Shown: positions 1 through 9,811, counted from the first letter of the stretch. The stretch is DNA of 64,000 nucleotides from Terriglobus sp. TAA 43 (GCF_000800015.1 NZ_JUGR01000001.1:2170001-2234000); one strand, 5' to 3'. The notes: a model not told the origin generated them from the sequence alone. Translations and numbers: made by a program.

Positions 1-2
1 GC

Positions 3-857
3 CTGGCGGAAGCCAGGGTGCTGTATGAGCTGGCCCAATGCCAGGAACAGACCGCTGCAGACATCATTCGCAGCCTCGGGATGGACAAGGCTCATGTCAG
101 CCGAATCGTCGCGCGATTTCAAGAAGCAGGCCTGCTGAAACATCGAATCAGCCCGGAGCACGGCAAGCACAAACTTCTATCACTGACCTCCGCTGGCCGA
201 AAGGCATTTCAGAGACTGAATGATGGCACCGAGTCTCAGATTGCCTCGCTCCTCGAGCCACTCTCTCCTGCTAATCGCCGACGCCTTGCAAAGGACATGC
301 GGGAGATTCAAAACATGCTGACCGCAAAAACGCTGTCACCGCAGGATGTGCAACTTCGAGCGCTCAGGGTGGGTGATCTGGGATGGATCGCCCATCGACA
401 AGCAGTCCTCTATGAGCAGGAGTATGGGTGGGATTGGACGTACGAGGGGCTCGTAACGCAGATCTTAGGTGACTTCGTTGCCCACTTCGATACGAGCCGC
501 GAAGACGCCTGGGTAGCCGAGCTTGAAGGAGAAGTTGCGGGCTCTGTCTTCCTCATAAAGAGCCAGGACGCACAAATCGCGAAGCTGCGACTTCTGTACG
601 TGGAGCCATCTGCCCGCGGGCTGGGTATCGGCTCCCGCCTGGTCAAGCAATGCATTCAGCGTGCGCGGGACTTGGGATACAGCAAGCTGACTCTCTGGAC
701 AAATGACGTCCTCGTGTCCGCACGAAAGATCTATCAGGCTGCCGGATTCACCTTGACCGAAGAGAACAGCCACCACATGTTTGGCAAGGACCTCGTAGGT
801 CAGACCTGGATGCTCGATTTGAAGGCCGACGGAAACAAGTCGCGCGAAACGATATAA
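3..857 (+). CDS. MarR-family regulator fused to GNAT acetyltransferase (5' end missing)
   Basis: The reading frame is open from base 3, and the first codons read LAEARVLYEL, which sits inside a MarR winged helix. The true start therefore lies left of the window. Residues up to about 110 form the MarR domain, with the recognition helix near MDKAHVSRIVARF. The rest is a GNAT N-acetyltransferase with the acetyl-CoA loop ARGLGIGSRLV and a typical C-terminal AARKIYQAAGF-like segment. MarR-GNAT fusions are a known bacterial family; the substrate and regulated genes cannot be told from sequence. A strong two-way terminator follows at 931-965. Confidence 0.85.
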   Translation: MAEARVLYELAQCQEQTAADIIRSLGMDKAHVSRIVARFQEAGLLKHRISPEHGKHKLLSLTSAGRKAFQRLNDGTESQIASLLEPLSPANRRRLAKDMREIQNMLTAKTLSPQDVQLRALRVGDLGWIAHRQAVLYEQEYGWDWTYEGLVTQILGDFVAHFDTSREDAWVAELEGEVAGSVFLIKSQDAQIAKLRLLYVEPSARGLGIGSRLVKQCIQRARDLGYSKLTLWTNDVLVSARKIYQAAGFTLTEENSHHMFGKDLVGQTWMLDLKADGNKSRETI

Positions 858-930
858 CCAGCCACAGAATGAGCGCGCCGAACCACTATCCCGTTGCCGC
901 CACAACGACAGAAACAGCACTGACCAAAAA

Positions 931-965
931 CAAAAGACACATGGCGAGCCATGTGTCTTGTTTTT
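931..965. terminator. Bidirectional intrinsic terminator
   Basis: An 11-bp perfect stem (934-944 with 949-959, loop cgag) is followed on the plus strand by gttttt. On the minus strand it is followed by a T-rich tail (ttttgttttt). It separates the plus-strand MarR-GNAT gene from the convergent end of the respiratory operon and probably serves both. Confidence 0.85.
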
Positions 966-983
966 AACTAAATCGGTTGAACC

Positions 984-1376
984 TTACCACTGACCCCATG
1001 CGCGCGAGACATAGTCCAGCAGGCTCATGAACACCAGGATCAGGAAGGTGAAGAATCCGGCCGCAACCGTCAGCTTCACCAGTCGCGAGCTGTACTTCAC
1101 GTGCATGAAGAACAACACCACGAATACGGCCTTCGTCACAGCGATGCCGATGGCGATAGGTGCGTTGAACGGTCCAAGGTTCACCATGGACGCGCCCACG
1201 GTCAGCAGCGTGCCAACCATCAGCACGCCAAAGATCATGCCGTAAACCGCCGGGCTCACAATGTGATGAGCAACGTGCTCCGGGTTTGTAACATTCGCCG
1301 GATCGTGCACATCCAGATTGTGATGCTGTGCGTCGACGGGCGTCAGGTTCTGCGATGTTGCCTGGTGGTCGCTCAT
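984..1376 (-). CDS. ctaF: Cytochrome c oxidase subunit IV (prokaryotic type)
   Basis: This 130-residue protein is the last gene of the oxidase operon. A hydrophilic His/Asp-rich N-terminus is followed by three predicted membrane segments (about residues 42-62, 70-95 and 100-120). The middle one contains AVFVVLFFMHVKYSS, typical of bacterial subunit IV / CyoD-like proteins. Subunit IV is non-catalytic and helps assembly or stability of the heme-copper oxidase. The start has a good ribosome site (aaggaag) 5 bases upstream. Placement directly after subunit III supports the call. Confidence 0.85.
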   Translation of the reverse strand: MSDHQATSQNLTPVDAQHHNLDVHDPANVTNPEHVAHHIVSPAVYGMIFGVLMVGTLLTVGASMVNLGPFNAPIAIGIAVTKAVFVVLFFMHVKYSSRLVKLTVAAGFFTFLILVFMSLLDYVSRAWGQW

Positions 1377-1411
1377 GCGCTTCCTTTTACTGCGATCTCT
1401 TCGGTGTTACC

Positions 1412-1432
1412 GGGCAGACATACCGTCTGCCC
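1412..1432. other. Hairpin between oxidase subunit III and IV genes
   Basis: A perfect 8-bp inverted repeat (gggcagac with gtctgccc, 5-base loop) lies in the 78-base gap between the two genes. There is no U-run on the minus strand, so it is more likely an mRNA-stability or processing element than a full terminator. Function is inferred. Confidence 0.4.
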
Positions 1433-1454
1433 TTGATTCATTACTTGGCCGAAC

Positions 1455-2204
1455 TCAGTGCCTGTTAATCAGGTAGAGGAACGGGAACAGGAAGATCCAG
1501 ACAATATCGACAAAGTGCCAATACAATCCGAAGTTCTCAATCGGCTGTACATACCCTGAGGTGTAGATACCGGTGCGCGCCTTCCAAACCAGAACGAACA
1601 GGATGGCGATACCGATGATCATGTGCAGGGCGTGAACGCCTGTCATAGCGAAGTACAGCGAGAAGTAAATCTGCGTCTTGTTCGCCATGTCCACGGTAAG
1701 CGGCTTTTCCAGGCTGCCCTTGGGTGGGTTCACGAAGTCCTTGATATCGAACGAGGCGCCAGGGACGTGGTGCTCCACGAACTTGTCGTGGTACTCGACG
1801 GTCTTAATGCCAAGGAAGACAAATCCCAGCAGGATGGTGACCCACAGGAACAGCTTCAACTTCTTCAGGTCACGAATCTCTGAGGAATGCACCGCCATCG
1901 CCATGGTGAACGAAGACGAGATCAGCACGATCGTGTTGACCAAACCCAGCGGCATATTCAGAGAGTTCGAAGCAGAGACGAATGCCTCGTAGTACCAGTT
2001 GCGATACAGCAGGTACGCGAAGAATAGGCCGCCGAAGAACATGATTTCCGTCAGCAGGAACAACCACATGCCGAAGCTGGCGGCTTCACGCTGCTGTTCC
2101 GCCGTCTCGAAGTGGTGCTTCTGATAGAACGGGTGCTCATGCACGTCGTGCGACGGATGGATCTCCGGCTCCGGCGGATGCGTAATGGTCGAAGCGATCG
2201 ACAT
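1455..2204 (-). CDS. ctaE: Cytochrome c oxidase subunit III
   Basis: The 249-residue membrane protein carries family landmarks: FGMWLFLLTEIMFFGGLFFAY near residue 45, the paired FTMAMAVHSSEI helix, and the C-terminal block with GVHALHMIIGI and FGLYWHFVDIVWIFLFPFLY. Subunit III binds lipid and stabilises the proton-pumping core. The start follows a gagaggg ribosome site. It lies 79 bases after subunit I; that gap contains a 7-bp stem (2242-2248 with 2262-2268). Confidence 0.95.
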   Translation of the reverse strand: MSIASTITHPPEPEIHPSHDVHEHPFYQKHHFETAEQQREAASFGMWLFLLTEIMFFGGLFFAYLLYRNWYYEAFVSASNSLNMPLGLVNTIVLISSSFTMAMAVHSSEIRDLKKLKLFLWVTILLGFVFLGIKTVEYHDKFVEHHVPGASFDIKDFVNPPKGSLEKPLTVDMANKTQIYFSLYFAMTGVHALHMIIGIAILFVLVWKARTGIYTSGYVQPIENFGLYWHFVDIVWIFLFPFLYLINRH

Positions 2205-2283
2205 CGAATACCCTCTCGTACTGCGTAAATCTTGTGTTGCCCGGGCTGAGGTTTTACGCTGCAGCCCGATAAATCAAATGCCG

Positions 2284-3945
2284 TTAGCCAACGTGCTGCA
2301 GTTCGCGTTCCTGCTTCTTCGCCAGCCACTCGTAGTCGTAAGCTTCCTGCGTCACGATCGGAGTTTCGATGAAGTTTTCCGTCAGCGGCGGCGACTGAAT
2401 CTGCCACTCCAGGCCGGTTGCCTGCCAGGGGTTCGCACCTGCAATGGCGCCATACTTCAGCGACCAGGCCAGGTAGAACAGCGGCAACATGTAACCAACA
2501 CCCAGAACCGTAGCGCCTGCGGTCGACAGCACATTCAGCACCTGGTACTCAGCGGGATACGCTGCGTAGCGGCGCGGCATGCCAAGGTAGCCAACCACAA
2601 ACTGCGGGAAGAACGTCAGGATGAATCCGATGAACGTCACCACAGCAGCGAACTTCGAAACGCCTTCCGGATACATGCGGCCGGTCATCTTGGGCCACCA
2701 GAAGTGAATGCCCGCGAGGAACGCCATCAGCATGCCGCCCACCATCACGAAGTGGAAGTGGGCCACAACGAAGTAGGTTTCCGTCAGCATCACGTCCATA
2801 CCCAGCGAGCCGAGGAACACGCCCGTCAGACCGCCGATGGTGAACAAGCCGATGAAGCCGAACACATACAGCATGGGGGTCTCAAACGTGATGGAGCCCT
2901 TCTGCATGGTGAACGCCCAGTTGAAAATCTTGATGGCCGAAGGAACCGCCACGAGCATGGTCAACAGTGAGAAGACCAGCGCGGAGTAGTTCGACACACC
3001 CATGATGAACATGTGGTGGGCCCATACGAAGAAGCCGAACACCGCAATCGCCACCGAGGAGAACGCCACAGCCGTGTAGCCGAAGACGCGCTTACGGGTG
3101 AAGGTCGAGACCACTTCCGAGATCACACCAAAGCCGGGCAGAATCATGATGTACACGGCAGGGTGCGAGTAGAACCAGAACAAATGCTGGAACAGCAGCG
3201 GATCGCCACCCTTGGTCGGATCGAACACGCCGATACCAATCGTGCGCTCCAGAGCCACCAGGACAATCGCGATTGCCAGAACCGGGGTGCCCAGAACCAT
3301 CAGCACCGAAGCTGCGTAGTTCGACCACACGAACAGCGGCAGACGGAACCACGTCATACCCGGTGCACGCATACGATGCACGGTCACGATGAAGTTCAGA
3401 CCGGTGAAGATCGACGAGAAGCCCGCGATGAAGATACCGGTCGCAGTCGTCGCAACGTGCGTGTTCAGGTAATGCGTGGAGAGCGGCGTCGTAAACGTCC
3501 AGCCCGTGTCCACACCACCCAGCACCAGCGTCGTGATCACGAAGATACCGGCGGCCATGTACAGGTACCAGCTCAGCAGGTTGATCTTCGGGAACGCGAG
3601 ATCCTTCGCACCGATCATGATCGGCAGGAAGAAGTTACCCAGCGTTGCCGGGACCGACGGCACCAGGAACAGGAAGATCATCACAATGCCGTGCATCGTG
3701 AACATCTTGTTGTAGGTGTCGGCAGCCATCAGGTCGCCAGCCGGTGTCAGCAGTTCCAGGCGAACCATGCCCGCGAAGAAACCGCCGATGAAGAAGAAGA
3801 ACGTGATGCTGAACATGTACAGCAGCGCGATCCGCTTGTGATCCGCAGTCAGCAGCCAGCTCAGCAGGCCGTGCTCGGCGTTGATGTAGTTCTTCTTCGG
3901 CAGCGTTGCCGTGCTCTGATCAGGGAGCGAGACGATGGTACTCAT
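2284..3945 (-). CDS. ctaD: Cytochrome c oxidase subunit I (aa3/caa3, A2-type signature)
   Basis: This is the catalytic subunit (553 residues), reducing O2 at a heme/CuB centre and pumping protons. Twelve membrane helices are expected. Visible landmarks are HKRIALLYM (N-terminal), the helix VI block [17 protein letters not shown] with the CuB histidine and the His-Tyr pair, the CuB histidines in FVWAHHMF, and HFHFVMVGG with heme ligands near residue 395. The proton-channel glutamate of A1 oxidases (GHPEVY) is replaced here by YSHPAV, the signature described for A2-type oxidases. The start codon overlaps the subunit II stop as ATGA, implying translational coupling. Confidence 0.97.
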   Translation of the reverse strand: MSTIVSLPDQSTATLPKKNYINAEHGLLSWLLTADHKRIALLYMFSITFFFFIGGFFAGMVRLELLTPAGDLMAADTYNKMFTMHGIVMIFLFLVPSVPATLGNFFLPIMIGAKDLAFPKINLLSWYLYMAAGIFVITTLVLGGVDTGWTFTTPLSTHYLNTHVATTATGIFIAGFSSIFTGLNFIVTVHRMRAPGMTWFRLPLFVWSNYAASVLMVLGTPVLAIAIVLVALERTIGIGVFDPTKGGDPLLFQHLFWFYSHPAVYIMILPGFGVISEVVSTFTRKRVFGYTAVAFSSVAIAVFGFFVWAHHMFIMGVSNYSALVFSLLTMLVAVPSAIKIFNWAFTMQKGSITFETPMLYVFGFIGLFTIGGLTGVFLGSLGMDVMLTETYFVVAHFHFVMVGGMLMAFLAGIHFWWPKMTGRMYPEGVSKFAAVVTFIGFILTFFPQFVVGYLGMPRRYAAYPAEYQVLNVLSTAGATVLGVGYMLPLFYLAWSLKYGAIAGANPWQATGLEWQIQSPPLTENFIETPIVTQEAYDYEWLAKKQERELQHVG

Positions 3946-4994
3946 TGCGTCACCTTCTGCGAAGCCACGGGTGTGATGGGCGCCGCGTCATCGGACTTTG
4001 ACGTGTCCAGCGTCTGCTGCACACGATAGTTGGTCTTCAAGCCCTTGATGTATTCCACCAGGTCAATCAGGCCTTCTTCGCTGATCTGCCCCTGGTATGT
4101 CGGCATGATCGGCTTGTAACCGTAGGGAACGTGCTGCGAAGGATTCAGGATCACGTCGCGGAGGAAGCCGTCCGTGGCCACCTGCTCCGTACCGTCGTCC
4201 ATCTTAATTTTAGACCCGTAAACACCGGCCAGACTCGGTCCAGAGGCCGTCGCATTGCCCGAGTGGCAGGAGATGCAGCCAAGCGATGCAAAGAGGCGTT
4301 CGCCATTCTGCGCAAGGCTCATGCCGCTCGTCGATTCCTCGGTCCACTTCTGGTAATCCGCCGGATCCATCACGGTGATCTCACCGATCATGCCCGAGTG
4401 CAACGTGCCGCAGTACTGCGTGCAGAACAGGTGATACGTTCCCGGCTTCGTCGCGTTGAACCAGACCGTGGTGTAACGACCGGGGATCACTTCACGCTTC
4501 ACGCGGAAGGCCGGGATCGAGTACGAGTGGAACACGTCCTGCGAAATCATGGTCAACTGCACCGGACGTCCCGTGGGAACGTGCAGCGCATTAATCTCGT
4601 GCTGGCCGCCGGGATGCTCAGCCTTCCACATCCACTGCTTGCCCACAACGTACACCTGCATTGCATCTGCTGGCGGGTTGTAGATGCGGAAGTACAGCCA
4701 TGCGCCCCACACAAACACAAACAGGAAGATACCCAGTGGAATGATCGTCCACGTGGCTTCCAGCAGCGTTGAGCCTTCAATCTGCACTGCCTCGGGATGA
4801 CGCTCCTTGCGGTAGCGGATGGCGAAAAATAGCACAAGCGCGCCCACCAGGATCACGCCCACCACTGTCATCAGCCAAAGGAAGATGTAAAGCGCGTCCG
4901 CCCAGGGCGCAATTGTGGAGGCCTGGTCGGGCCAAAGCGCCGAGCTGGTGAGCCATTTGGTTAGGAACTGCCAAAGCACTGGACTGATCTGCAT
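3942..4994 (-). CDS. ctaC: Cytochrome c oxidase subunit II with C-terminal cytochrome c domain
   Basis: This 350-residue protein has two N-terminal membrane hairpin helices (about 35-60 and 80-105), then a periplasmic cupredoxin domain with the CuA ligands: His in DVFHSYS and the run [14 protein letters not shown] c-type cytochrome domain follows (CISCH near residue 235, methionine ligand probably in PIMPTY). The fused heme makes this a caa3-type oxidase that can take electrons directly from the Act complex or a soluble cytochrome. Its end overlaps the subunit I start. Confidence 0.96.
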   Translation of the reverse strand: MQISPVLWQFLTKWLTSSALWPDQASTIAPWADALYIFLWLMTVVGVILVGALVLFFAIRYRKERHPEAVQIEGSTLLEATWTIIPLGIFLFVFVWGAWLYFRIYNPPADAMQVYVVGKQWMWKAEHPGGQHEINALHVPTGRPVQLTMISQDVFHSYSIPAFRVKREVIPGRYTTVWFNATKPGTYHLFCTQYCGTLHSGMIGEITVMDPADYQKWTEESTSGMSLAQNGERLFASLGCISCHSGNATASGPSLAGVYGSKIKMDDGTEQVATDGFLRDVILNPSQHVPYGYKPIMPTYQGQISEEGLIDLVEYIKGLKTNYRVQQTLDTSKSDDAAPITPVASQKVTQ

Positions 4995-5082
4995 CGTTGG
5001 CCTTTATCTCTTCCTGTCCGTTCTCTCGTTCGGGTCCTGCGGTCTCTTGTCCGCAAAGTTCAATGCGCTGGTGCGCCGGTCG

Positions 5083-6000
5083 TTACGTCCGGTCGTCCTT
5101 GCGGGTCAAAGCTTGCTCACGGCCAAGTTTCAGGTCGCGGCGAAACATCAAAAACATAAATCCGCCCAGCCCCGCCACGGTGATCATGCCGCCAAGCTGG
5201 ACAACGCGGGCGACGATCAGACTGTGTTTGTTGCGGTGCGGATCGTAGTGATAGCAATACGTCAAAATGTTGGCGACCGGCGATCCGATCTTGTGATCCG
5301 ACGCCTCCACAAGTCCCAGAAGAAGATCCTTCGGGGCATACTCAACGCCGAGGTAGTACTGCGCAATCTTCGCCTCGGGCGTCAGAATCTGGATCGCGCT
5401 GGCGTGCGCAAACTGCGTAGTCTTGCCGTCCGGGCTGGGAATCTTCACATAGCCAAAGCCCACAGCCTTGGTCACAGCATCGATCGAAGCCTGCTGGCCA
5501 GTCAGGAAGTGCCATCCACCCTCGGTACCGGGACGCGCATACCGCTTGGTGTACAGCTTCTTTTCCTTCAGAGCATCGGTCGGCGTATCGGTCGGGTCGA
5601 TGCTGACCACCAGGACATTGAAGTCCTTGGCCGGATCAAGATGAACCATCGCCAGGCCCTGAACCAGACCATCCAGCTCTTCGGAGCACAGCATCGGGCA
5701 CTTGAAGTAAACCAGCGCCAGAACCGCAGGCTTGCCATTGCTGAAGTAGTCGGTCGTATTGACCGGCTTTCCCGTCTCGTCCACAAAAGGAACGGACGGC
5801 AGAGTCGTATTCAGATGCTGATCAATGACCGCACCTTTCAACACAGAGGGAAGCTCGCTGCCGGAATTCTCTCCGGTCGTCTTATCCCCAATGCTGGATA
5901 CCTGGGCGGAAACAGCCGCAGGCAACAGGCCGAACATCAACGCCAGCATAGCCAACAGGCCGCCCATGCGCTTTCTCCGGATTGTCTTCTGCAGCTTCAT
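5083..6000 (-). CDS. SCO1/SenC-family copper chaperone
   Basis: Sco proteins deliver copper to, or reduce the thiols of, the CuA site of subunit II. After a signal peptide (LLAMLALMFGLLPAAVSAQ) comes a thioredoxin-like domain with the copper motif CPMLC near residue 105 and the later conserved histidine in FAHASAIQIL. A C-terminal membrane helix (GGMITVAGLGGFMFLMF) anchors it. The start chosen (ATG at 6000) follows ggag at 6 bases; in-frame ATGs at 6006 and 6012 are alternatives. It lies directly upstream of the oxidase genes, as expected for an assembly factor. Confidence 0.92.
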   Translation of the reverse strand: MKLQKTIRRKRMGGLLAMLALMFGLLPAAVSAQVSSIGDKTTGENSGSELPSVLKGAVIDQHLNTTLPSVPFVDETGKPVNTTDYFSNGKPAVLALVYFKCPMLCSEELDGLVQGLAMVHLDPAKDFNVLVVSIDPTDTPTDALKEKKLYTKRYARPGTEGGWHFLTGQQASIDAVTKAVGFGYVKIPSPDGKTTQFAHASAIQILTPEAKIAQYYLGVEYAPKDLLLGLVEASDHKIGSPVANILTYCYHYDPHRNKHSLIVARVVQLGGMITVAGLGGFMFLMFRRDLKLGREQALTRKDDRT

Positions 6001-6022
6001 TCCCATCTCCATCAACTACGAC

Positions 6023-6757
6023 TTACTTCTTGGCTTCCTGTGCTTCTTTTTCCACGGCCATCTTCTGCTCGCGGCTTTCAATCTGCTCCAGCTCATAGCC
6101 GGTGCGCGCAAATCCGTTCGTCAGCGGCGCAACGGCCTGGAACTGCTTGTCGCCCGCCATCTTCGTCTGCACGGAGGTTGCCGGGGAAGCTGCCGTCGGA
6201 AGACCACGCTTCACAACCAGAGCCATCGCCTGTTCCACCGGAATGTGGATGGTCCCTTCCGGGCCCTCCGACGGATCGGCGTAGGTGTAGTGCTCCAGCA
6301 GCAGGTCCTCGCGGGCATGCATATCCGCGGTTTCCTGATCATCGTCGTCCACCGGAATACGGGGCGAGGGGAAGCTCTGCGCGATGCGTGCTGCATCTGC
6401 CTGCTCCTGCTCCGGATTCGTCGCCAGGCTGGCGCCGCGATGCTGCACCGCTTGAGGACTACCGCCCGCATAAGGCGACTTCGACGCATCCTGAATATCC
6501 TGCTTCAGCAGGCCATAGTTGATGGCCTTACCCATCACGTAGCACAGGCCGAAGAAGATGATCAGGAATCCAACCAGGCCGCCGATGAACACTGCGACAC
6601 CGTTGGTGTTAACGTCCGTGACTTCGTATCCCGGATGTTCCGGGTCAAACTTCGGCGAGGGATGCGGCTCCGGCTTCGGAAGACCGTGTTCGTCGTGAGA
6701 GGTCGAGGGTCCCTTGACGCTCTCGATGTGATCGCGCTCGTTGAACTCAGTGGGCAT
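6023..6757 (-). CDS. Uncharacterised single-span membrane protein of the act-cox operon
   Basis: This 244-residue protein starts at an ATG 7 bases after ggag and overlaps the end of actF by 11 bases. Residues 1-50 are hydrophilic and rich in Pro/His/Glu. A membrane helix follows (GVAVFIGGLVGFLIIFFGLCYVMG, about 52-75), then a soluble domain containing HAREDLLLEHY and the block IPVEQAMALVVKRGLP. A Glu/Lys-rich tail may form a coiled coil. The RED..LL..Y and IP...AM.L...RGLP pattern recurs, as I recall, in small proteins next to Sco/oxidase genes in several phyla, but I know of no assigned function. A role in assembly or bridging of the Act-oxidase supercomplex is inference. Confidence 0.75.
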   Translation of the reverse strand: MPTEFNERDHIESVKGPSTSHDEHGLPKPEPHPSPKFDPEHPGYEVTDVNTNGVAVFIGGLVGFLIIFFGLCYVMGKAINYGLLKQDIQDASKSPYAGGSPQAVQHRGASLATNPEQEQADAARIAQSFPSPRIPVDDDDQETADMHAREDLLLEHYTYADPSEGPEGTIHIPVEQAMALVVKRGLPTAASPATSVQTKMAGDKQFQAVAPLTNGFARTGYELEQIESREQKMAVEKEAQEAKK

Positions 6758-8099
6758 GTTCGGGCTCCAGGACCTCCGCGGTGTGCGGGTCATTCAGGAC
6801 AAGCAGCGGCCGCGAGGCGAGGTTCGTGAAGTAGAAGTAGAGCCAGATGCCGCCGATGGCGACCGGCACAGTAACGTATGCGAAGAGTCCGGCGCTCAGG
6901 TGGAAGTTGCGCGCAGCATCCGGGAAGTTCGGCTCAATCAGCCAGAACAGATCAAAGCAGCGAGCAAACACCATCCACATGGTCAGGCCAAGCATCTTGC
7001 GGTTGTCGTACTTGAAGCTGCGGCTCAGCAGGCAGCAGAACGGCACAACCCAGTGGAAGATGAAGTCCAGCGAAGTGAACACCCACCATCCACCGCCAAT
7101 GCGGTTTAGGTACCACGGAATCTCTTCCGGCGAGTTCGCAGACCAGATGATCAGGAACTGCGCGAAGCTCAGGTAGATGTTCAGCATGACGAAGGCCAGC
7201 ATGAACTTGCCCAGATCGTACTGCTCGGTCTTGCGAAGGATGGTCTTCAGCGGCTCGTACAGGCTCAGGCGGATGGTCGTATTCACACCCAGCGCCAGCA
7301 CCGCATAGCCCTGCCCCACCAGGAAGATCAGACCGTACATCGTGGAGTACCACGTGATGTCCAGAGCCATCACAAAGTCGATGGCAACCAGGGTCAGCAA
7401 TCCCGAGTAGAGCAGGATGCCGATACCCGACAGGTTCTCCGACTTGATACGCCAGTACTCGTACGACGCCTGTGTACCACGCTCAGGATCAGCATCACGC
7501 TGCAGCGACCAGCGGTTCAGCAACGTCGTACAGACCGCGATGAATCCCAGAACGATAGCAATCTGAACAGTCACGCTTGCGGGCGAAAGCATGATGCGCT
7601 TCCAATCCAGCGAATGCGCCTGGCTTTCGGTCAGCAGATGATTACGCAGAGCCTCTTCGACCTTTTCATGCGTCGGATAAGCAGCCCACAGCCACAGGCG
7701 CTTGCCAAACACGAAGAAGGGGATGCAGAGTGCAGCCACAACCCACCACGTAGCCGCCATGGCTTCCAGAGGACGACGCAGGACCAGGCCCCACTTACCG
7801 CCGGAAATATACTGCAGCATCAGAACGCACAGTCCGCCGCCGCACAGGCCGAAGACCAGCATCCATGCCTGCAGGTAGGCGCGGGCGACGTGGTTAAAGT
7901 CGAGGACGCCAAGAATTCCGGAGAGCACCAGGCCCACCACTGCAACGATGAGGCTGCGTGTCTTCCACGCGGCAACCGCTGGGGGTGCGCTCAGGTCGGC
8001 TGGAAGCACTCGCGGCCCGTGATCGGCGTGCAGCGCGCTATGAGCTGCGCCGGGATCGCCGGCTCCTTCCAGTGCGTAATGTTCGTGTCCGTGTGCCAT
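6747..8099 (-). CDS. actF: Alternative complex III subunit ActF (NrfD-like quinol-binding membrane protein)
   Basis: This 450-residue polytopic membrane protein (about ten helices) is the second NrfD/PsrC-like subunit of alternative complex III. The N-terminus is hydrophilic; helices start near residue 48. Landmarks include DWKRIMLSPASVTVQIAIV, DFVMALDITWYSTMYGLIF and the histidine-bearing FIFHWVVPFCCLLSR. It helps form the quinol-side membrane core. Start follows aagg at 9 bases, 31 bases after actE. It is more distant from classical NrfD than ActC. Confidence 0.9.
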   Translation of the reverse strand: MAHGHEHYALEGAGDPGAAHSALHADHGPRVLPADLSAPPAVAAWKTRSLIVAVVGLVLSGILGVLDFNHVARAYLQAWMLVFGLCGGGLCVLMLQYISGGKWGLVLRRPLEAMAATWWVVAALCIPFFVFGKRLWLWAAYPTHEKVEEALRNHLLTESQAHSLDWKRIMLSPASVTVQIAIVLGFIAVCTTLLNRWSLQRDADPERGTQASYEYWRIKSENLSGIGILLYSGLLTLVAIDFVMALDITWYSTMYGLIFLVGQGYAVLALGVNTTIRLSLYEPLKTILRKTEQYDLGKFMLAFVMLNIYLSFAQFLIIWSANSPEEIPWYLNRIGGGWWVFTSLDFIFHWVVPFCCLLSRSFKYDNRKMLGLTMWMVFARCFDLFWLIEPNFPDAARNFHLSAGLFAYVTVPVAIGGIWLYFYFTNLASRPLLVLNDPHTAEVLEPEHAH

Positions 8100-8130
8100 T
8101 CGTTGCGGCCTTATCCTTCAGGGAACTCGA

Positions 8131-9270
8131 TTACTTGCTTGCTGCCAGAAACGCGACGATGTCGTTCACGTTCTCGTTGGAAAGTTGTGGAAACGCCGGC
8201 ATCGGCGGTTTCGATGTGGGTGACCCGTTGGCCACCTGCGCGTGAATATGTGCCGCTCCTACGCGGGCCACAATGCCCACAAGCGACGGAATCATTGGCG
8301 GCATACCCTGGCGTGTCGGCTGGTGGCACACGCTGCAGTTCGCCATATATAGCTTCTGCCCATTCGCTACATCGCCCGCGGCGGCATGCGGAGCAGCGGC
8401 CGACGGAACCGAAGCACTGGCTTCCGTCTTGGCTGCCGCAGCGGTTGCCGCGGTCGGCTTGGCTCCAACTGGCAGGGCAGATGCCAGGGGAGCCGACTTA
8501 GGGTTTGCTTCAGATACCTGCGCGGGCTTCGCTGCATCGACAGCGGGCTGCGGCATGGGCTGCGGAAGCGGAGCGGCCATCACCTGCGACTTCTGGATCT
8601 GGCCAGCCGTTGCCGGCAGGTCCCATTCCTTTACGAAGTTCGCAGACAGGCCTTCGGCCTTCTCCACATCTTCCATCTTCTCAATCTTTGCGCCGCCCGC
8701 ATCCGCCGTCGTAGCGTGCTGCGAGAGCTGCAGAGCGCGGATGTAAGCTGCAATCGCCCAGCGGTCTTCCACGGTGACCTGTGCCTGGTAATCCGGCATC
8801 GCGCCGTAACCGTTCGAGATCACGTTGAAGAAGTGGCCCAGCGGAGCCGAACGCAGGCGCTCCGTGTGCAGATTGCCTGCGGGGAAGAACCCACGCATCA
8901 CAACCATGCCGCGACCATTGCCGGTACGCGAGTGGCAGGATGTGCAGTAGATGTTGTACCGCTCCTGGCCACGCTCAATCAGTTCTGCCGTCAACGGCAC
9001 CGGAAGGCCATCGCCTTCTGCGCCGCTGATCAGGCCAGTGCGGTAGTAAGAGCCTTCGTCTTCCTGGCCACGTGCCACGGTGCCCTGCACCTGCGGACGC
9101 ACCGAACGGCCGTCAGCATAGAACGACGTTCCGCGTTGCGGGAAGAACTTCGGCTGGTCGTGCATATCCTGACGGCAGCCGGCAAGACCCAGCATGCTCA
9201 GACAGGCCACCGACGCAGCCAGAAGGCGGCGGGACATGTTTCCCTGTTCCCTGTTGCCGATTGCCTGCAT
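8131..9270 (-). CDS. actE: Alternative complex III subunit ActE, two cytochrome c domains
   Basis: This 379-residue lipoprotein (lipobox LAGC) has a first cytochrome c domain (CTSCH near residue 109) and, after a long Ala/Pro-rich linker (about 225-305), a second cytochrome c domain (CSVCH near residue 313, methionine candidates in PPMIPS). Described ActE proteins carry one heme, so this reads as ActE fused to an extra cytochrome c. The ATG at 9270 overlaps the actD stop as TAATG and has ggagg 10 bases upstream; an internal ATG at 9237 would give a shorter, more standard lipoprotein signal. Confidence 0.9.
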   Translation of the reverse strand: MQAIGNREQGNMSRRLLAASVACLSMLGLAGCRQDMHDQPKFFPQRGTSFYADGRSVRPQVQGTVARGQEDEGSYYRTGLISGAEGDGLPVPLTAELIERGQERYNIYCTSCHSRTGNGRGMVVMRGFFPAGNLHTERLRSAPLGHFFNVISNGYGAMPDYQAQVTVEDRWAIAAYIRALQLSQHATTADAGGAKIEKMEDVEKAEGLSANFVKEWDLPATAGQIQKSQVMAAPLPQPMPQPAVDAAKPAQVSEANPKSAPLASALPVGAKPTAATAAAAKTEASASVPSAAAPHAAAGDVANGQKLYMANCSVCHQPTRQGMPPMIPSLVGIVARVGAAHIHAQVANGSPTSKPPMPAFPQLSNENVNDIVAFLAASK

Positions 9271-9811
9271 TACAGATCTACCTCCACCACGCTTACCGCG
9301 CGGAACTGCTCCAGGAACTCGCGCGTTTCGCCAAGCTCAAACTTGGGATCCGTCGCCTCCAGGCACAGGAAGAACTTGTCATCCGTCGCGCCAACACGGA
9401 AGTTGGGCGCGTTGAACAGCGGGTGGTACGGCTGCGGCAGACCATTCAGTCCCAGCATGCCGAACGCCGCGGAGAGACCCGCGAACAAAATCGTCCATTC
9501 GTACGCCGGGATAATGAACGCCGGCCACGAGAACAGCGGACGACCCGCGATGTTAATCGGATACGAGAGCGCGGACATCCACGTCTGCATCAGGAACGCT
9601 GTCGTCAGACCCATCACGCCGCCCATCAGCGTCAGCAGCGGAACACGGTTGCGGTGCACATCCAACGCGGTGGCTGCTTCTTCCACCGGGTAGGGTGAGT
9701 AGCATTCCATGCGGCGGTAGCCCGCGGCGCGTGCGGCAACAGTGGCTTTCACCATCGCCTGCGGCGTATTGAACTCGGCCAGGAGGCCGTAGACTCCCTC
9801 TTCGACCGGCA

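Noticed and set aside
4915-6522. A 535-codon plus-strand frame over subunit II and Sco genes
   Set aside because: Antisense shadow of well-supported genes with low-complexity translation and no motif.
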